Source: Chromobacterium sinusclupearum | GTDB lineage: Bacteria; Pseudomonadota; Gammaproteobacteria; Burkholderiales; Chromobacteriaceae | Assembly (NCBI RefSeq): GCF_002902845.1 | Contig: NZ_PPTF01000043.1 | Location: 1-64,000, forward strand | DNA: 64,000 nucleotides | Direction of reading: 5' to 3' | Part shown: positions 27,947 to 36,327 of the stretch, piece by piece | Numbering within the stretch: the stretch's first letter is position 1 | Layout: every line of letters starts with the position of its first letter | The notes under the pieces: model-generated | What the model was told of the DNA's origin: nothing | The model's input: only the letters and a program-made list of their open reading frames with translations | Databases searched by the model: none | Made by a program: the position numbers and the translations under genes

Positions 27947-28791
27947 ACCAGCGCGATCCTCACATAAATGGGCTGGTACGGCGCGTCCTGGCTGACCTTG
28001 ACCATGCCCTCCTTCACCAGCTCCAGCACGGCGATGAAATTGACCACCAAGTGCGCCACGCCCTTGTCGATGTCGAACAGCTCCTCGAACGGCACATACT
28101 CCTTGCCGTCCAAGTAGCGCAGAATCCAGCTCATCTGCTCGCGCACCGACAGCTCATCCTTCTCCACCTTGTGGTGGCGTCTATGCTTGGCGCGCGACAA
28201 GATGGCCATCCAGGCCTGGCGCAGGTCGGCGGCGCTGACATCGGGCAGCCGTTGCTCGGCGGACTGCTCCACCAGCACCGCCAGCCAGGCGAAATCGCGG
28301 TCGGCCTGCGGAATCCTGTCCAGCTCCAGCGCCGCCAGCTTCATCTGCTCATACTCCAGCAAGCGGCGCACCAGCTCGGCGCGCGGATCGTCCGGCTCGC
28401 CGTCCTCGTCCAGTGGCGGACGCGGCAGCAGCAGCCGCGATTTGATCTCGATCAGCAGCGCCGCCATCAGCAGATACTCCGCCGCCAGCTCCAGCCGTCC
28501 ATGCTGCATCGCGTCGATGTAGGACAGGTACTGGGCGGTAATCTCCGCCATGGGGATGTTCAGCACATCGAGGTTCTGCTTGCGGATCAGGTACAGCAGC
28601 AGATCAAGCGGACCTTCGAAGCTCTCCAGAATGACCTGCAGCGCGTCGGGGGGGATGAACAAGTCTTGCGGCACTTCCAGCACCGGCTGGCCGAAAACGT
28701 GCGCAATCGGCACGCTGGGCGGCAACTCTGGCGCGGTCAATTGGAAGTCGGCGGCATCGCCGGTGGCGGGGGTATCGGGTACGGCGATCAT
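27943..28791 (-). CDS. scpA: Segregation and condensation protein A
   Basis: A 282-residue kleisin subunit of the SMC-ScpAB condensin. The family signature FEGPLDLLLYLIRKQNLDVLNIPMAEIT lies at about 53-80, here seen as FEGPLDLLLYLIRKQ then LDVLNIPMAEIT; the C-terminal winged-helix part that binds the SMC head is present. The N-terminal 45 residues are a family-variable extension. No scpB lies beside it. It overlaps the nitrilase gene by 4 bp. Confidence 0.95.
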   Translation of the reverse strand: MIAVPDTPATGDAADFQLTAPELPPSVPIAHVFGQPVLEVPQDLFIPPDALQVILESFEGPLDLLLYLIRKQNLDVLNIPMAEITAQYLSYIDAMQHGRLELAAEYLLMAALLIEIKSRLLLPRPPLDEDGEPDDPRAELVRRLLEYEQMKLAALELDRIPQADRDFAWLAVLVEQSAEQRLPDVSAADLRQAWMAILSRAKHRRHHKVEKDELSVREQMSWILRYLDGKEYVPFEELFDIDKGVAHLVVNFIAVLELVKEGMVKVSQDAPYQPIYVRIALV

Positions 28792-28854
28792 GGCGACTAG
28801 GATACCAGTTCCTTGACCCGGCCGCGCCTCCAGGCCATCGAGCGCCCCATGAAA

Positions 28855-29439
28855 TCAGGAATGCTCCAGCGCGGCCAGCACGTCTTGGCTGGTCAGCACG
28901 CGGCAGTATTCGCCATCGAGGTTGGCCAGGCTCATCGCGTGCACCTCTTCCGCACGCCGATGACGCCCCTGCCAATCGGTCTTGTCGAAAGTAAAGCAAG
29001 CATCCTCGGCCAGCCAGACCTTAAATCCAAGGTTGCCGGCCATTCTCACCGTCGCCTCGATCGAGTTGCTGGTACTGACGCCGACGACGACCAGTTCCAG
29101 CCACCCCTTATCGCGCAGCAAGGCTTCCAGACCTGTTCCGATAAAGGCACTGTTGGTCTGTTTGGCGATGACCGTCTCGCCCGGCAATGGCGCAACCTCT
29201 GGCTTGAATGCATGGCCCTCTTGGCCGGGCCGATATGTTGAATTTGGATCAATGGAGTCGTGACGGATATGGATCAGCGGCAGGCCGCGCTGACGCCAAC
29301 CAGCTAACAGATGACCACACACCTGCTCCGCCTGCGGATGGTTGCGCGGGCCCCAGTCGGGATGATCGACAGCCTGTTGCATATCGATCAGCAATAGCAA
29401 GGGCGAAGAGGAAGTGAAACAAAATGGGGTGGGCATCAT
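28855..29439 (-). CDS. Isochorismatase-fold hydrolase lacking the catalytic cysteine
   Basis: A 194-residue cysteine-hydrolase-like protein. The family Asp (LLLLIDMQ, D19) and Lys (AKQTNSAF, K93) are kept, but where active members have Cys in GVxTxxCV, this protein has Ser126 (GVSTSNSIEAT). It may use serine, be a non-hydrolytic member, or bind a ligand only. The sequence TVRMAGNLGF is typical of a proteobacterial subgroup. It lies 63 bp upstream of scpA. Confidence 0.85.
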   Translation of the reverse strand: MMPTPFCFTSSSPLLLLIDMQQAVDHPDWGPRNHPQAEQVCGHLLAGWRQRGLPLIHIRHDSIDPNSTYRPGQEGHAFKPEVAPLPGETVIAKQTNSAFIGTGLEALLRDKGWLELVVVGVSTSNSIEATVRMAGNLGFKVWLAEDACFTFDKTDWQGRHRRAEEVHAMSLANLDGEYCRVLTSQDVLAALEHS

Positions 29440-29483
29440 TCGGTCTCAAAAAATTTAAACGACATGATGCCATATCATATCGA

Positions 29484-29900
29484 CTATGCCTGCCAATACT
29501 CTCCCGGCAGATAGTCGCTGAAATACCATTGCTGGCCTTCCAGGTCGCGCGCCAGATAGCCGCTGGCGCCGTAATCCTCGCGCTTCAGCGGCTGGACGAT
29601 ATGCGCCCCCTGCGTATTGGCATGCTCGTAATGCGCCGCAGGATCCGCCACGTAAACGCACAAGGCCTGGGCCAGACCGGACACGCTGCGCGCGCTGACC
29701 CACTGTTGCTCGGGCTTGGGGCTGGACAACATGATCACGGCGTTGCCCAGACTCAACTCCGAGTGCAACACTCGGCCCTCCTCGATCACGGCAAAGCGCT
29801 GTTGGAAACCGAATACCCGCTGCAGCCACGCCATCGCCGCAACGGCATCGTCGTAACACAAGCACGGATAGACGCCTGGCAAGGCTCTGGTCTGGTTCAT
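29484..29900 (-). CDS. VOC-superfamily (glyoxalase/bleomycin-resistance fold) protein
   Basis: A 138-residue protein with the paired beta-alpha-beta-beta-beta units of the vicinal oxygen chelate fold. It starts with GVYPCLCYDDAVAAMAWLQRVFGF and ends with DLEGQQWYFSDYLPG, as in PhnB/YdeE-like members. Some potential metal ligands (Glu, His) are visible but a full set was not assigned. The substrate is unknown. It is a single gene between htpG's terminator and the isochorismatase-fold gene. Confidence 0.85.
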   Translation of the reverse strand: MNQTRALPGVYPCLCYDDAVAAMAWLQRVFGFQQRFAVIEEGRVLHSELSLGNAVIMLSSPKPEQQWVSARSVSGLAQALCVYVADPAAHYEHANTQGAHIVQPLKREDYGASGYLARDLEGQQWYFSDYLPGEYWQA

Positions 29901-29956
29901 CGCACGCTCCTGCTTGGGGAAGGAATAGCGGGAACTTGATTGTATGAGAATGGCAA

Positions 29957-29987
29957 TAAAAAAACCGCCCTGCGAAAGGGCGGTTTC
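29957..29987 (-). terminator. Intrinsic terminator of htpG
   Basis: On the minus strand, AAACCGCCC and GGGCGGTTT pair around a short loop, followed by a T-run ending ATTG. It is 38 bp after the htpG stop. Confidence 0.93.
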
Positions 29988-30024
29988 TTCAGAACAGGAA
30001 ATGTTCTAGCGGATTGCCAGGCTA

Positions 30025-31920
30025 TCAGGCCGACAGCTCCAGCATCAGCTTGTTGATGCGCTTGACGAAGGAGGCCGGGTCTTCCAGCTTGCCGCCCTCG
30101 GCCAGCAAGGCTTGGTCGTACAGCACAGCGGCCAGATCGCCGGCGCGGGCCTCGTCGGACTCTTCGGCCAGCTTTTTCACCAGCACGTGTTCCGGGTTGA
30201 TTTCCAGCGTCGGCTTGCTGCCTTCGATCTTCTGGCCGGCGGCCTTCAGCATGCGTTCCAGGTGGGCGCTCATATCGTGCTCGCCGGCCACCAGGCAGGC
30301 CGGGCTTTCCACCAGGCGGGCCGTGGCGCGCACTTCCTTCACCTTGTCGCCCAGCGCCTTCTGCACTTTTTCCACCACCGGCTTGGACGCCTCCTCAACC
30401 TGCTTCTGCGCTTCCTTGTCGGCTTCGTCTTCCAACTTGCCCAAGTCCAGCGCGCCCTTGGCGACCGATTGCAGCTGCTTGCCGTCGAACTCGAACAGCG
30501 AGCCGACCACCCATTCGTCGACGCGGTCGGTCAGCAGCAGCACTTCCACGCCCTTCTTCTTGAACACTTCCAGGTGCGGGCTGTTCTTGGCCGCCGCCAG
30601 CGTATCGGCGGTGATGTAGTAGATCTTGTCCTGGCCTTCCTTCATGCGGCCGATATAGTCGGCCAGCGTGACGGTAGGATCCTCGCCCTCGGATGCCGTG
30701 GTGGTGAAACGCAGCAGCTTGGCGATACGCTCCTTGTTGGCGAAGTCTTCGCCCACGCCTTCCTTCAGCACCTGGCCGAATTCTTTCCAGAACGCGGCGT
30801 ACTTTTCCGGCTGATTGGCGGACAGGTCTTCCAGCAAGCCCAATACCTTCTTGACGCAACCAGCGCGGATGGCGTCGATATCCTTGCTCTCTTGCAGGAT
30901 TTCGCGCGAGACGTTCAGCGGCAGGTCGTTGCTGTCGATCACGCCGCGCACGAAACGCAGGTAGTGCGGCATCAGCTTTTCGGTGTCTTCCATGATGAAG
31001 ACGCGGCGCACATACAGCTTGACGCCCTGCTTGCGCTCGCGGTCATACAGATCGAACGGCGCGCGCGACGGGATGTACAGCAGTTCGGTGTATTCCTGGC
31101 GGCCCTCTACGCGGGCATGGCTCCAGGCCAGCGGATCGGTGAAGTCGTGGGCTACGTGCTTGTAGAATTCCTGGTACTGCTCGTCGGTGATGTCGTTCTT
31201 GGAACGGGTCCATAGCGCGGAGGCGGAGTTGACCACTTCCAGCTCGTCGCTGTTGGTCACTTCGCCGTTCTCGCCGTAGCCGGCGCCCTTCTTCATTTCG
31301 ATCGGGATGGAGATGTGGTCGGAGTACTTGCGGACGATGCCCTTCAGGCGCCAGTCGTTCAGCAGCTCGTCTTCGCCTTCCTTCAGGTGCAGCACGATCT
31401 CGGTGCCGCGCTCCGCTTTCTCCACCTGCTCCAGCGTGTATTCGCCCTCGCCGTGCGACTCCCAGCGGGTGGCCACGACTTCGCCTGCGCGGCGGGTGGT
31501 CAGCGTCACCTTGTCGGCCACGATGAAGGCGGAGTAGAAGCCGACGCCGAACTGGCCGATCAGGTTGGCATCCTTCTTGGCGTCGCCGGACAACTGCTCG
31601 AAGAAGGCCTTGGTGCCGGATTTGGCGATGGTGCCGATATTGGCCACCACTTCGTCGCGGCTCATGCCGATGCCGTTGTCGGCGATGGTGACGGTGCGGG
31701 CATCCTTGTCGAAGGTGATGCGGATCTTCAGCTCCGGATCTTCCTCGAACAGCTCCGGCTTGGCCATGCCCTCGAAGCGCAGCTTGTCGGCCGCGTCCGA
31801 CGCATTGGAGATCAGTTCACGCAGGAAGATCTCCTTGTTGGAATACAAGGAGTGGATCATCAGCTTCAGCAGCTGTTTCACTTCGGTCTGAAAACCCAGG
31901 GTTTCTTTCTGTGCACTCAT
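30025..31920 (-). CDS. htpG: Chaperone protein HtpG (Hsp90)
   Basis: A 631-residue bacterial Hsp90. The GHKL ATP-binding domain has [15 protein letters not shown], the DNGIGM motif and [17 protein letters not shown]; a middle domain with catalytic Arg in [13 protein letters not shown]-like context and a C-terminal dimerisation domain follow. The ATG at 31920 begins [18 protein letters not shown], as in the family; the frame runs 38 codons further upstream through the promoter. A sigma32-type promoter and terminators on both sides mark it as a single-gene unit. Confidence 0.98.
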   Translation of the reverse strand: MSAQKETLGFQTEVKQLLKLMIHSLYSNKEIFLRELISNASDAADKLRFEGMAKPELFEEDPELKIRITFDKDARTVTIADNGIGMSRDEVVANIGTIAKSGTKAFFEQLSGDAKKDANLIGQFGVGFYSAFIVADKVTLTTRRAGEVVATRWESHGEGEYTLEQVEKAERGTEIVLHLKEGEDELLNDWRLKGIVRKYSDHISIPIEMKKGAGYGENGEVTNSDELEVVNSASALWTRSKNDITDEQYQEFYKHVAHDFTDPLAWSHARVEGRQEYTELLYIPSRAPFDLYDRERKQGVKLYVRRVFIMEDTEKLMPHYLRFVRGVIDSNDLPLNVSREILQESKDIDAIRAGCVKKVLGLLEDLSANQPEKYAAFWKEFGQVLKEGVGEDFANKERIAKLLRFTTTASEGEDPTVTLADYIGRMKEGQDKIYYITADTLAAAKNSPHLEVFKKKGVEVLLLTDRVDEWVVGSLFEFDGKQLQSVAKGALDLGKLEDEADKEAQKQVEEASKPVVEKVQKALGDKVKEVRATARLVESPACLVAGEHDMSAHLERMLKAAGQKIEGSKPTLEINPEHVLVKKLAEESDEARAGDLAAVLYDQALLAEGGKLEDPASFVKRINKLMLELSA

Positions 31921-31955
31921 GGTCGTCAATGTTATTGAGGTTGGCGATAGCTGCA

Positions 31956-31983
31956 AGATGGTGGGTGTTCCGCGCATTTCAAG
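31956..31983 (-). promoter_or_regulatory. Sigma32-type heat-shock promoter of htpG
   Basis: On the minus strand, CTTGAAA (31977-31983) and ACCATCT (31956-31962) are 14 bp apart, close to CTTGAAA-N13..15-CCCATNT. The expected start leaves a leader of about 30 nt before the htpG ATG. Confidence 0.7.
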
Positions 31984-31994
31984 ACCCAAAATGC

Positions 31995-32024
31995 AAAAAG
32001 CCCTGTCCAGAGACAGGGCTTTTT
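31995..32024 (-). terminator. Terminator of the ProQ/FinO gene
   Basis: AAAAAGCCCTGTC pairs with GACAGGGCTTTTT around a short loop. U-tracts exist on both strands; on the minus strand it ends the ProQ/FinO transcript before htpG. Confidence 0.9.
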
Positions 32025-32040
32025 GATCCGGCAAGCAGGC

Positions 32041-32478
32041 TCAGGATTCGGCCTGGCCTTCCTGCTGCTGCGCGGGCGCCGCGTCAGCCGGAGCCGGCTG
32101 CACCTGGGCGGCCTCTTCTGCCGGAGCGGCGTTCTTCGGCTGCATCTGCAACTCGGCGGCGCGTTTTTCTTCCGCGCTCACCTCGCCTTGCGGCTTGCCG
32201 CTCAGGTCGAAGCGCTTGCCGCCGCGCGCCAGGGACTTCAGATAACGCGGCTTGCGGCAGTGGTTGGCTACCACGCGCGAGATCAACGCGGAATCGAACT
32301 GGGGGAGCGAAGCGATCAGGCTCTCGTGAATGCCGAGCGCCAAGGGCCGGAACTGACGAAACACGTCGAACTTGCCGTAAATGTGATCTGCGATCATCTC
32401 GGTCTGCTTTTTCTTGGACAAGCTTTGAACAGCAGACTTGAGAGCAGCACCGAGTGCCGTTTCAGTATTTGGCTTCAT
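32041..32478 (-). CDS. ProQ/FinO-domain RNA-binding protein
   Basis: A 145-residue protein whose first ~90 residues match the FinO/ProQ RNA-chaperone domain: HIYGKFDVFRQFRPLALGI, VVANHCRKPRYL, and the basic RGGKRFDLSGKP. The remaining tail is Ala/Gln/Pro/Glu-rich and low in complexity, without the E. coli ProQ Tudor-like domain. It resembles the short ProQ of Neisseria. Such proteins bind structured sRNAs and mRNA 3' ends. The ribosome site is weak. A terminator follows. Confidence 0.92.
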   Translation of the reverse strand: MKPNTETALGAALKSAVQSLSKKKQTEMIADHIYGKFDVFRQFRPLALGIHESLIASLPQFDSALISRVVANHCRKPRYLKSLARGGKRFDLSGKPQGEVSAEEKRAAELQMQPKNAAPAEEAAQVQPAPADAAPAQQQEGQAES

Positions 32479-32660
32479 GAACTTCTATCTAGATCCATTG
32501 ATGCTAAAGACAGCGCATGCTGCCCAATCAAGAGGCGTGATGCAACCGGCCACTTGTCCAGTTTAGACGATGGGCGCCACTTGGCGTCATTTTAATGCTG
32601 CCAGATTAAACCTGACAGCATGTACGCCTAGCAGAATCATCATCGCGCCCTTACTCAGCG

Positions 32661-32745
32661 TGGTGCCCCGGGCCGGAATCGAACCGGCACAGCCGAAGCC
32701 GAGGGATTTTAAGTCCCTTGTGTCTACCAATTTCACCACCGGGGC
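32661..32745 (-). tRNA. tRNA-Leu (anticodon TAA)
   Basis: An 85-nt class II tRNA with long variable arm and encoded CCA. GCCCCGG/CCGGGGC form the acceptor stem; the anticodon loop has TAA, reading UUA/UUG. Confidence 0.97.
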
Positions 32746-32761
32746 CGCTACAGAGCAGGCG

Positions 32762-32790
32762 ATTGTAGCCCAGCAAAACTGGACTGACAA
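32762..32790 (-). promoter_or_regulatory. Sigma70 promoter of tRNA-Leu
   Basis: On the minus strand, TTGTCA (32785-32790) and TACAAT (32762-32767) are exactly 17 bp apart, directly before tRNA-Leu. Confidence 0.7.
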
Positions 32791-32954
32791 TGCATTTTAA
32801 ATATCAAGAATCCTTGCCGCGCGGGCCTGAAATGTCGCAGGCAACTGGCAAATTCAGATACTGGGAGGAAATTCCAGATCAGCAGAGGTAACAGCGGGAA
32901 CACTGAAGACAACAGCCTGATTTTAAAGAATTGCCACAACGCGGATGGAGCAGC

Positions 32955-32983
32955 ACTTTAACCAGAAAGGGAAAAACTGTCAA
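32955..32983 (-). promoter_or_regulatory. Near-consensus sigma70 promoter with no known gene
   Basis: On the minus strand, TTGACA (32978-32983) and TAAAGT (32955-32960) are 17 bp apart. The first annotated gene downstream is tRNA-Leu, 210 bp away and with its own promoter, so an unannotated small RNA or leader is possible. Confidence 0.55.
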
Positions 32984-33294
32984 CGCGCGTCAGGCCGGCT
33001 TGGCACAGAAAAGACAATGTCCTCAATGAAAAGGATCAACATTACAAGTCGATAATATACAGATATCTTACTCATTCTCATTACAAAGCAGCAATTTACA
33101 TTTTTAATTTTTTATATACAAAAAGACAGCAGCTTAATGAGAAAAATCCATCAAATATCAACAATTCAAAGCCTAAATAGCAGGGAAATCACGCCACATC
33201 CAAACAGCAAGACGTAATTTCCCTCCGCTCTACAAGCGCTACCGCGAGCCGAAGCCAAGCGGCATGCCGTCACTGTTTATTGACATACTGACAA

Positions 33295-34458
33295 TCAGGA
33301 CAGCCCTGCCGAATCCAGCACCGCCAAGATGCGATAAGCCGCCGTCACGCGCGCCGCATTCGGGTAATTGCGGTTGGCCAGCATCACCACAGCGATTTTG
33401 CGGGATGGCACCAGCGCCACATACGCGCCAAAACCATTGGTGGAGCCGGTTTTGTTCAATAACACCGCTTCCTTGGCCGGCCGCGCAGGAGTCAGCCAGC
33501 TGACACGCTGCGGCTGGAAAGCCATTTCATTGGCGTTGCCGGCCAGCAAGCGCTGCAAGCTCACCGGATAGCGGTAACCCTCCCAACCCAAGCCCTGCTC
33601 CAAGTCGCCCGTCCGGTAATAAGCGGCATGGCTGGCGTCCAGCGCTTGGCGCAAGCGGGCATCGCCCCAATTGGCCGCCATGTATTTGGCCATATCCGCC
33701 GCACTGGATTTGATGCCGTAGGCCTCGGAATCGAGCGCGCCCGGACCCACCCGCACCGGCTTGCCATCGCGGGCGTAGCCCCAGGCATAGCGATCCATCT
33801 GGGAGGCCGGCACCCGGACATAGGTGCTGCTCAGTCCGAGCTTAGGCAACAGCGTCTTTTCCATCGCCTCGTCAAACGGCTGTCCCAGGCTTTGCGCCGC
33901 CAGATAACCAAACAGGCCGATGCTGGGATTGGAATACAAGCGGCGCTCTCCGGCCGCGAAAGCCGGACGGAAAGCCTGGTAATACCCAATCGCCTGCTGC
34001 CCGCTGTTTACGGCATCCGGGAACTGCAGCGGCAGGCCGCCTGCGGTATACGTCGCCAACTGCAATAGCGTAGCCTGGCCGATGGCACTGCCCTGCAGCG
34101 CCGGCAAGCGGCTGCCGGCCGTATCGGACAGCGACAGCTTGCCTTGGCTCCGCGCATAGCCGCCCAAGATGCCGGTAAAAGTCTTGCTGATGGAGCCAAG
34201 TTCAAACAGCGTGTCCTGAGTGACCGGCTGGCGGCTCTGTTTCGATGCAAAACCATAATTGAAGAAGTACGTCCGGCCATTGGCCACCACCGCTATCGCC
34301 ATGCCGGGGATGTCGTGCGTCTTCATCAAGGGCGGGATCGTCGCATCCACCACCTGAGCAATGGCCGGCGGCGCATTCACTGCCGCTCTGGTCAAACCGG
34401 AATACAGGAAAAGGCAGCCCAACAAGCCGGCCAGCGCCGACGTTTTTTGGATACGCAT
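33295..34458 (-). CDS. ampC: Class C beta-lactamase (AmpC type)
   Basis: A 387-residue serine beta-lactamase for the periplasm. After a signal peptide (about 1-25, ending TRAA) come the active-site S89-I-S-K92, the Y175-S-N177 motif and K336-T-G, all three class C hallmarks. The length matches AmpC enzymes. It would hydrolyse cephalosporins. The ATG at 34458 has AAGGAG upstream; the open frame starts 30 codons earlier but has no signal there. No ampR-type regulator is adjacent. An AmiD-type amidase gene lies just upstream on the same strand. Confidence 0.95.
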   Translation of the reverse strand: MRIQKTSALAGLLGCLFLYSGLTRAAVNAPPAIAQVVDATIPPLMKTHDIPGMAIAVVANGRTYFFNYGFASKQSRQPVTQDTLFELGSISKTFTGILGGYARSQGKLSLSDTAGSRLPALQGSAIGQATLLQLATYTAGGLPLQFPDAVNSGQQAIGYYQAFRPAFAAGERRLYSNPSIGLFGYLAAQSLGQPFDEAMEKTLLPKLGLSSTYVRVPASQMDRYAWGYARDGKPVRVGPGALDSEAYGIKSSAADMAKYMAANWGDARLRQALDASHAAYYRTGDLEQGLGWEGYRYPVSLQRLLAGNANEMAFQPQRVSWLTPARPAKEAVLLNKTGSTNGFGAYVALVPSRKIAVVMLANRNYPNAARVTAAYRILAVLDSAGLS

Positions 34459-34613
34459 CGAGAAACACTCCTTGGCGGACTGGGCATCGGCTCCCGACGC
34501 ACAGGATCTGCGCGGCGCGATGCCATGAAAGGGAAAACATGCCGCCACATTACAAACCGCTTCCGGCGACGTAAACCGCCTACCCTGTAACCAGCGTAAC
34601 CACGCCTATGGCC

Positions 34614-35522
34614 TCAAGGATGCTCGGCTTTATCGACAGCGTGCTCAGGGTCGACATATTTCCGCAACAGGGCATCGAGCCTGGCCGATGATTCGGCATC
34701 CGGCTCGCCGTCAAAGCGCGCCGGACGGAAGTGCATCTGGAACGCCGCGATCGCCGCGCGCGTGCCGTCGTCCAACACGCCGCTTTGCGGCGCATCGTAA
34801 CCGTAGGCCGACAATCGCCGCTGCCAGCTCGCCACATCCGGCTGCGCCGATTGCCGCGGCAGGAAGTGCTGGATATCCTCATCGTCCGGCCAGGCGCCTA
34901 TGCCAAAATCGCGATACAGCCGCTCCCAGGGAAACCTTGGCCCCGGATCCACCTTGCGGCCCGGCGAGATGTCGGCATGCCCCACCACATTGCTCGGCGG
35001 GATCTGGTGCCGCGCCACGATATCGGACGCCAGCCTGCCAAGCAGAGCGATCTGCTCTTCTGAAAAGTCAAACCACGTCCGCTGCATCAGCGGCCATTCA
35101 TCCTGCTGCGGCGATGGATACCCCAGATTGACGATCTCGATGCCGATTGAGCTGGTATTCAGATAACGCACGCCCTGCCAATAGCTGTCGCCGGCATGCC
35201 AGGCCCGCCGCGCCTCCGGCACCAGGCGCAACACGGCAGGCTTGCGCGCAAGGGTCTGGGCGTCCGGCACCAGATAGTGCGCGCTGGCGCGGTACTGCGC
35301 GTCGGTCAGCAGACGCAGCGAAGTCGGGTAATCGACGGCGGTGTAATGAAACACCAGCGTCCGGACGCGAGAGTCCTGGCTAGCCGACGCTATCGATTCA
35401 TCAATCCAATCCGCCGCCGACACATCCGCCGCCCATGCCCTGCTCGTCAGCACGCCTCCCGTAGCGGCGCAGGCCAGCGGCACCAGGCCGCCACGATACA
35501 AAAACTGCCTGCGATTGATCAT
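34614..35522 (-). CDS. Tat-exported N-acetylmuramoyl-L-alanine amidase (AmiD/AmpD family)
   Basis: A 302-residue peptidoglycan amidase. The N-terminus NRRQFLYRGG followed by a hydrophobic stretch and an AWA site is a Tat signal. The amidase_2 domain (about 50-215) has zinc ligands in LVFHYTA (His), VVGHADISPGRKVDPG (His and Asp) and the Glu in IGIEIVN. A C-terminal peptidoglycan-binding helical domain (about 235-300) includes GVLDDGTRAAIAAFQMHF. It cleaves the lactyl-Ala bond of wall or anhydro-muropeptides outside the cytoplasm. GGAGAAGG stands before the ATG at 35522. It may be co-transcribed with the beta-lactamase gene 155 bp downstream. Confidence 0.92.
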   Translation of the reverse strand: MINRRQFLYRGGLVPLACAATGGVLTSRAWAADVSAADWIDESIASASQDSRVRTLVFHYTAVDYPTSLRLLTDAQYRASAHYLVPDAQTLARKPAVLRLVPEARRAWHAGDSYWQGVRYLNTSSIGIEIVNLGYPSPQQDEWPLMQRTWFDFSEEQIALLGRLASDIVARHQIPPSNVVGHADISPGRKVDPGPRFPWERLYRDFGIGAWPDDEDIQHFLPRQSAQPDVASWQRRLSAYGYDAPQSGVLDDGTRAAIAAFQMHFRPARFDGEPDAESSARLDALLRKYVDPEHAVDKAEHP

Positions 35523-35776
35523 CGAGCCTTCTCCTTTGTCCATGGGCCCTACCCGCTGCTCATGGGTGATTGTCTTGATTGAATAGAGTCTGACTAAGGG
35601 CCCGCCGTTAAATTCACGCTTGCTGCGCAGACTACCGCGGTTGATGGGACATGAAAACGCGCTTTATGGAGATATTTCCGCAGATACTGCTGCGGCGCTG
35701 GCAGTGAAAATGGAAAACTACCTGACCAGAAAAAGATAGCAAAAACGGCCGGGAAGGAATTGAACAGGAAAATAGA

Positions 35777-35809
35777 AAAACCCCGTAAGTCTTTGACTTA
35801 CGGGGTTTT
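35777..35809 (-). terminator. Intrinsic terminator of the tRNA-Gly/Cys operon
   Basis: AACCCCGTAAGTC pairs with GACTTACGGGGTT around AAA, followed on the minus strand by TTTC. It lies 4 bp after tRNA-Cys. Confidence 0.92.
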
Positions 35810-35812
35810 ATC

Positions 35813-35886
35813 TGGAGGCGGGGGTCGGAATCGAACCGGCGTAGACGGATTTGCAATCCGCTGCATAACCACTTTGCTACCCCGCC
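35813..35886 (-). tRNA. tRNA-Cys (anticodon GCA)
   Basis: A 74-nt tRNA with encoded CCA. The anticodon loop TTGCAAA gives GCA. It is the last gene of the tRNA operon read leftward from 36499. Confidence 0.97.
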
Positions 35887-35929
35887 GTAACCGGCGTATC
35901 GACCAGATTATATCTGATCCATTTGAATT

Positions 35930-36005
35930 TGGAGCGGGAAACGAGGCTCGAACTCGCGACCTCAACCTTGGCAAGGTTGCGCTCTACCAACTGAGCTATT
36001 CCCGC
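35930..36005 (-). tRNA. tRNA-Gly (anticodon GCC), copy 5 in transcript order
   Basis: A 76-nt tRNA with encoded CCA, anticodon GCC (loop TTGCCAA). Its sequence is identical to the four other copies. Confidence 0.97.
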
Positions 36006-36031
36006 GGTGCAAATTTTTTCAAGCTTGATTC

Positions 36032-36107
36032 TGGAGCGGGAAACGAGGCTCGAACTCGCGACCTCAACCTTGGCAAGGTTGCGCTCTACCAACTGAGCTA
36101 TTCCCGC
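36032..36107 (-). tRNA. tRNA-Gly (anticodon GCC), copy 4
   Basis: Identical 76-nt copy. A 26-nt spacer containing AAATTTTTTCAAG separates it from the next copy downstream. Confidence 0.97.
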
Positions 36108-36130
36108 AGTGCAGATTTTTCAAACTTGTT

Positions 36131-36206
36131 TGGAGCGGGAAACGAGGCTCGAACTCGCGACCTCAACCTTGGCAAGGTTGCGCTCTACCAACTGAGCTAT
36201 TCCCGC
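36131..36206 (-). tRNA. tRNA-Gly (anticodon GCC), copy 3
   Basis: Identical 76-nt copy. It is separated by 23 nt from its downstream neighbour. Confidence 0.97.
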
Positions 36207-36229
36207 ATCACAAATTTTTTCAAGACTTT

Positions 36230-36305
36230 TGGAGCGGGAAACGAGGCTCGAACTCGCGACCTCAACCTTGGCAAGGTTGCGCTCTACCAACTGAGCTATT
36301 CCCGC
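36230..36305 (-). tRNA. tRNA-Gly (anticodon GCC), copy 2
   Basis: Identical 76-nt copy. The spacer to copy 3 is 23 nt and resembles the other spacers. Confidence 0.97.
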
Positions 36306-36327
36306 ATCGAAAATTGTTTCAAGTTGC

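Larger units (their letters stand above)
32746..33294. other. 549-bp gene-poor, AT-rich interval
   Basis: No convincing gene lies between tRNA-Leu and the beta-lactamase stop. It holds the tRNA-Leu promoter, a second near-consensus promoter (32955-32983), and a strongly AT-rich core: 13 G/C in the 60 bases from 33061 to 33120. A Fur-box-like sequence is at about 33066-33084. A 63-codon hydrophobic frame (32748-32939, minus) has only a TTG start and no ribosome site. The composition differs clearly from the flanking DNA. Confidence 0.6.

Noticed and set aside
32748-32939. 63-codon hydrophobic ORF on the minus strand
   Set aside because: Starts only at TTG, lacks a ribosome site and overlaps the tRNA-Leu promoter and gene edge.
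32661-33294. Genomic island inserted at tRNA-Leu
   Set aside because: The AT-rich part lies on the 5' side of the tRNA, with no integrase and no duplicated tRNA 3' end found.
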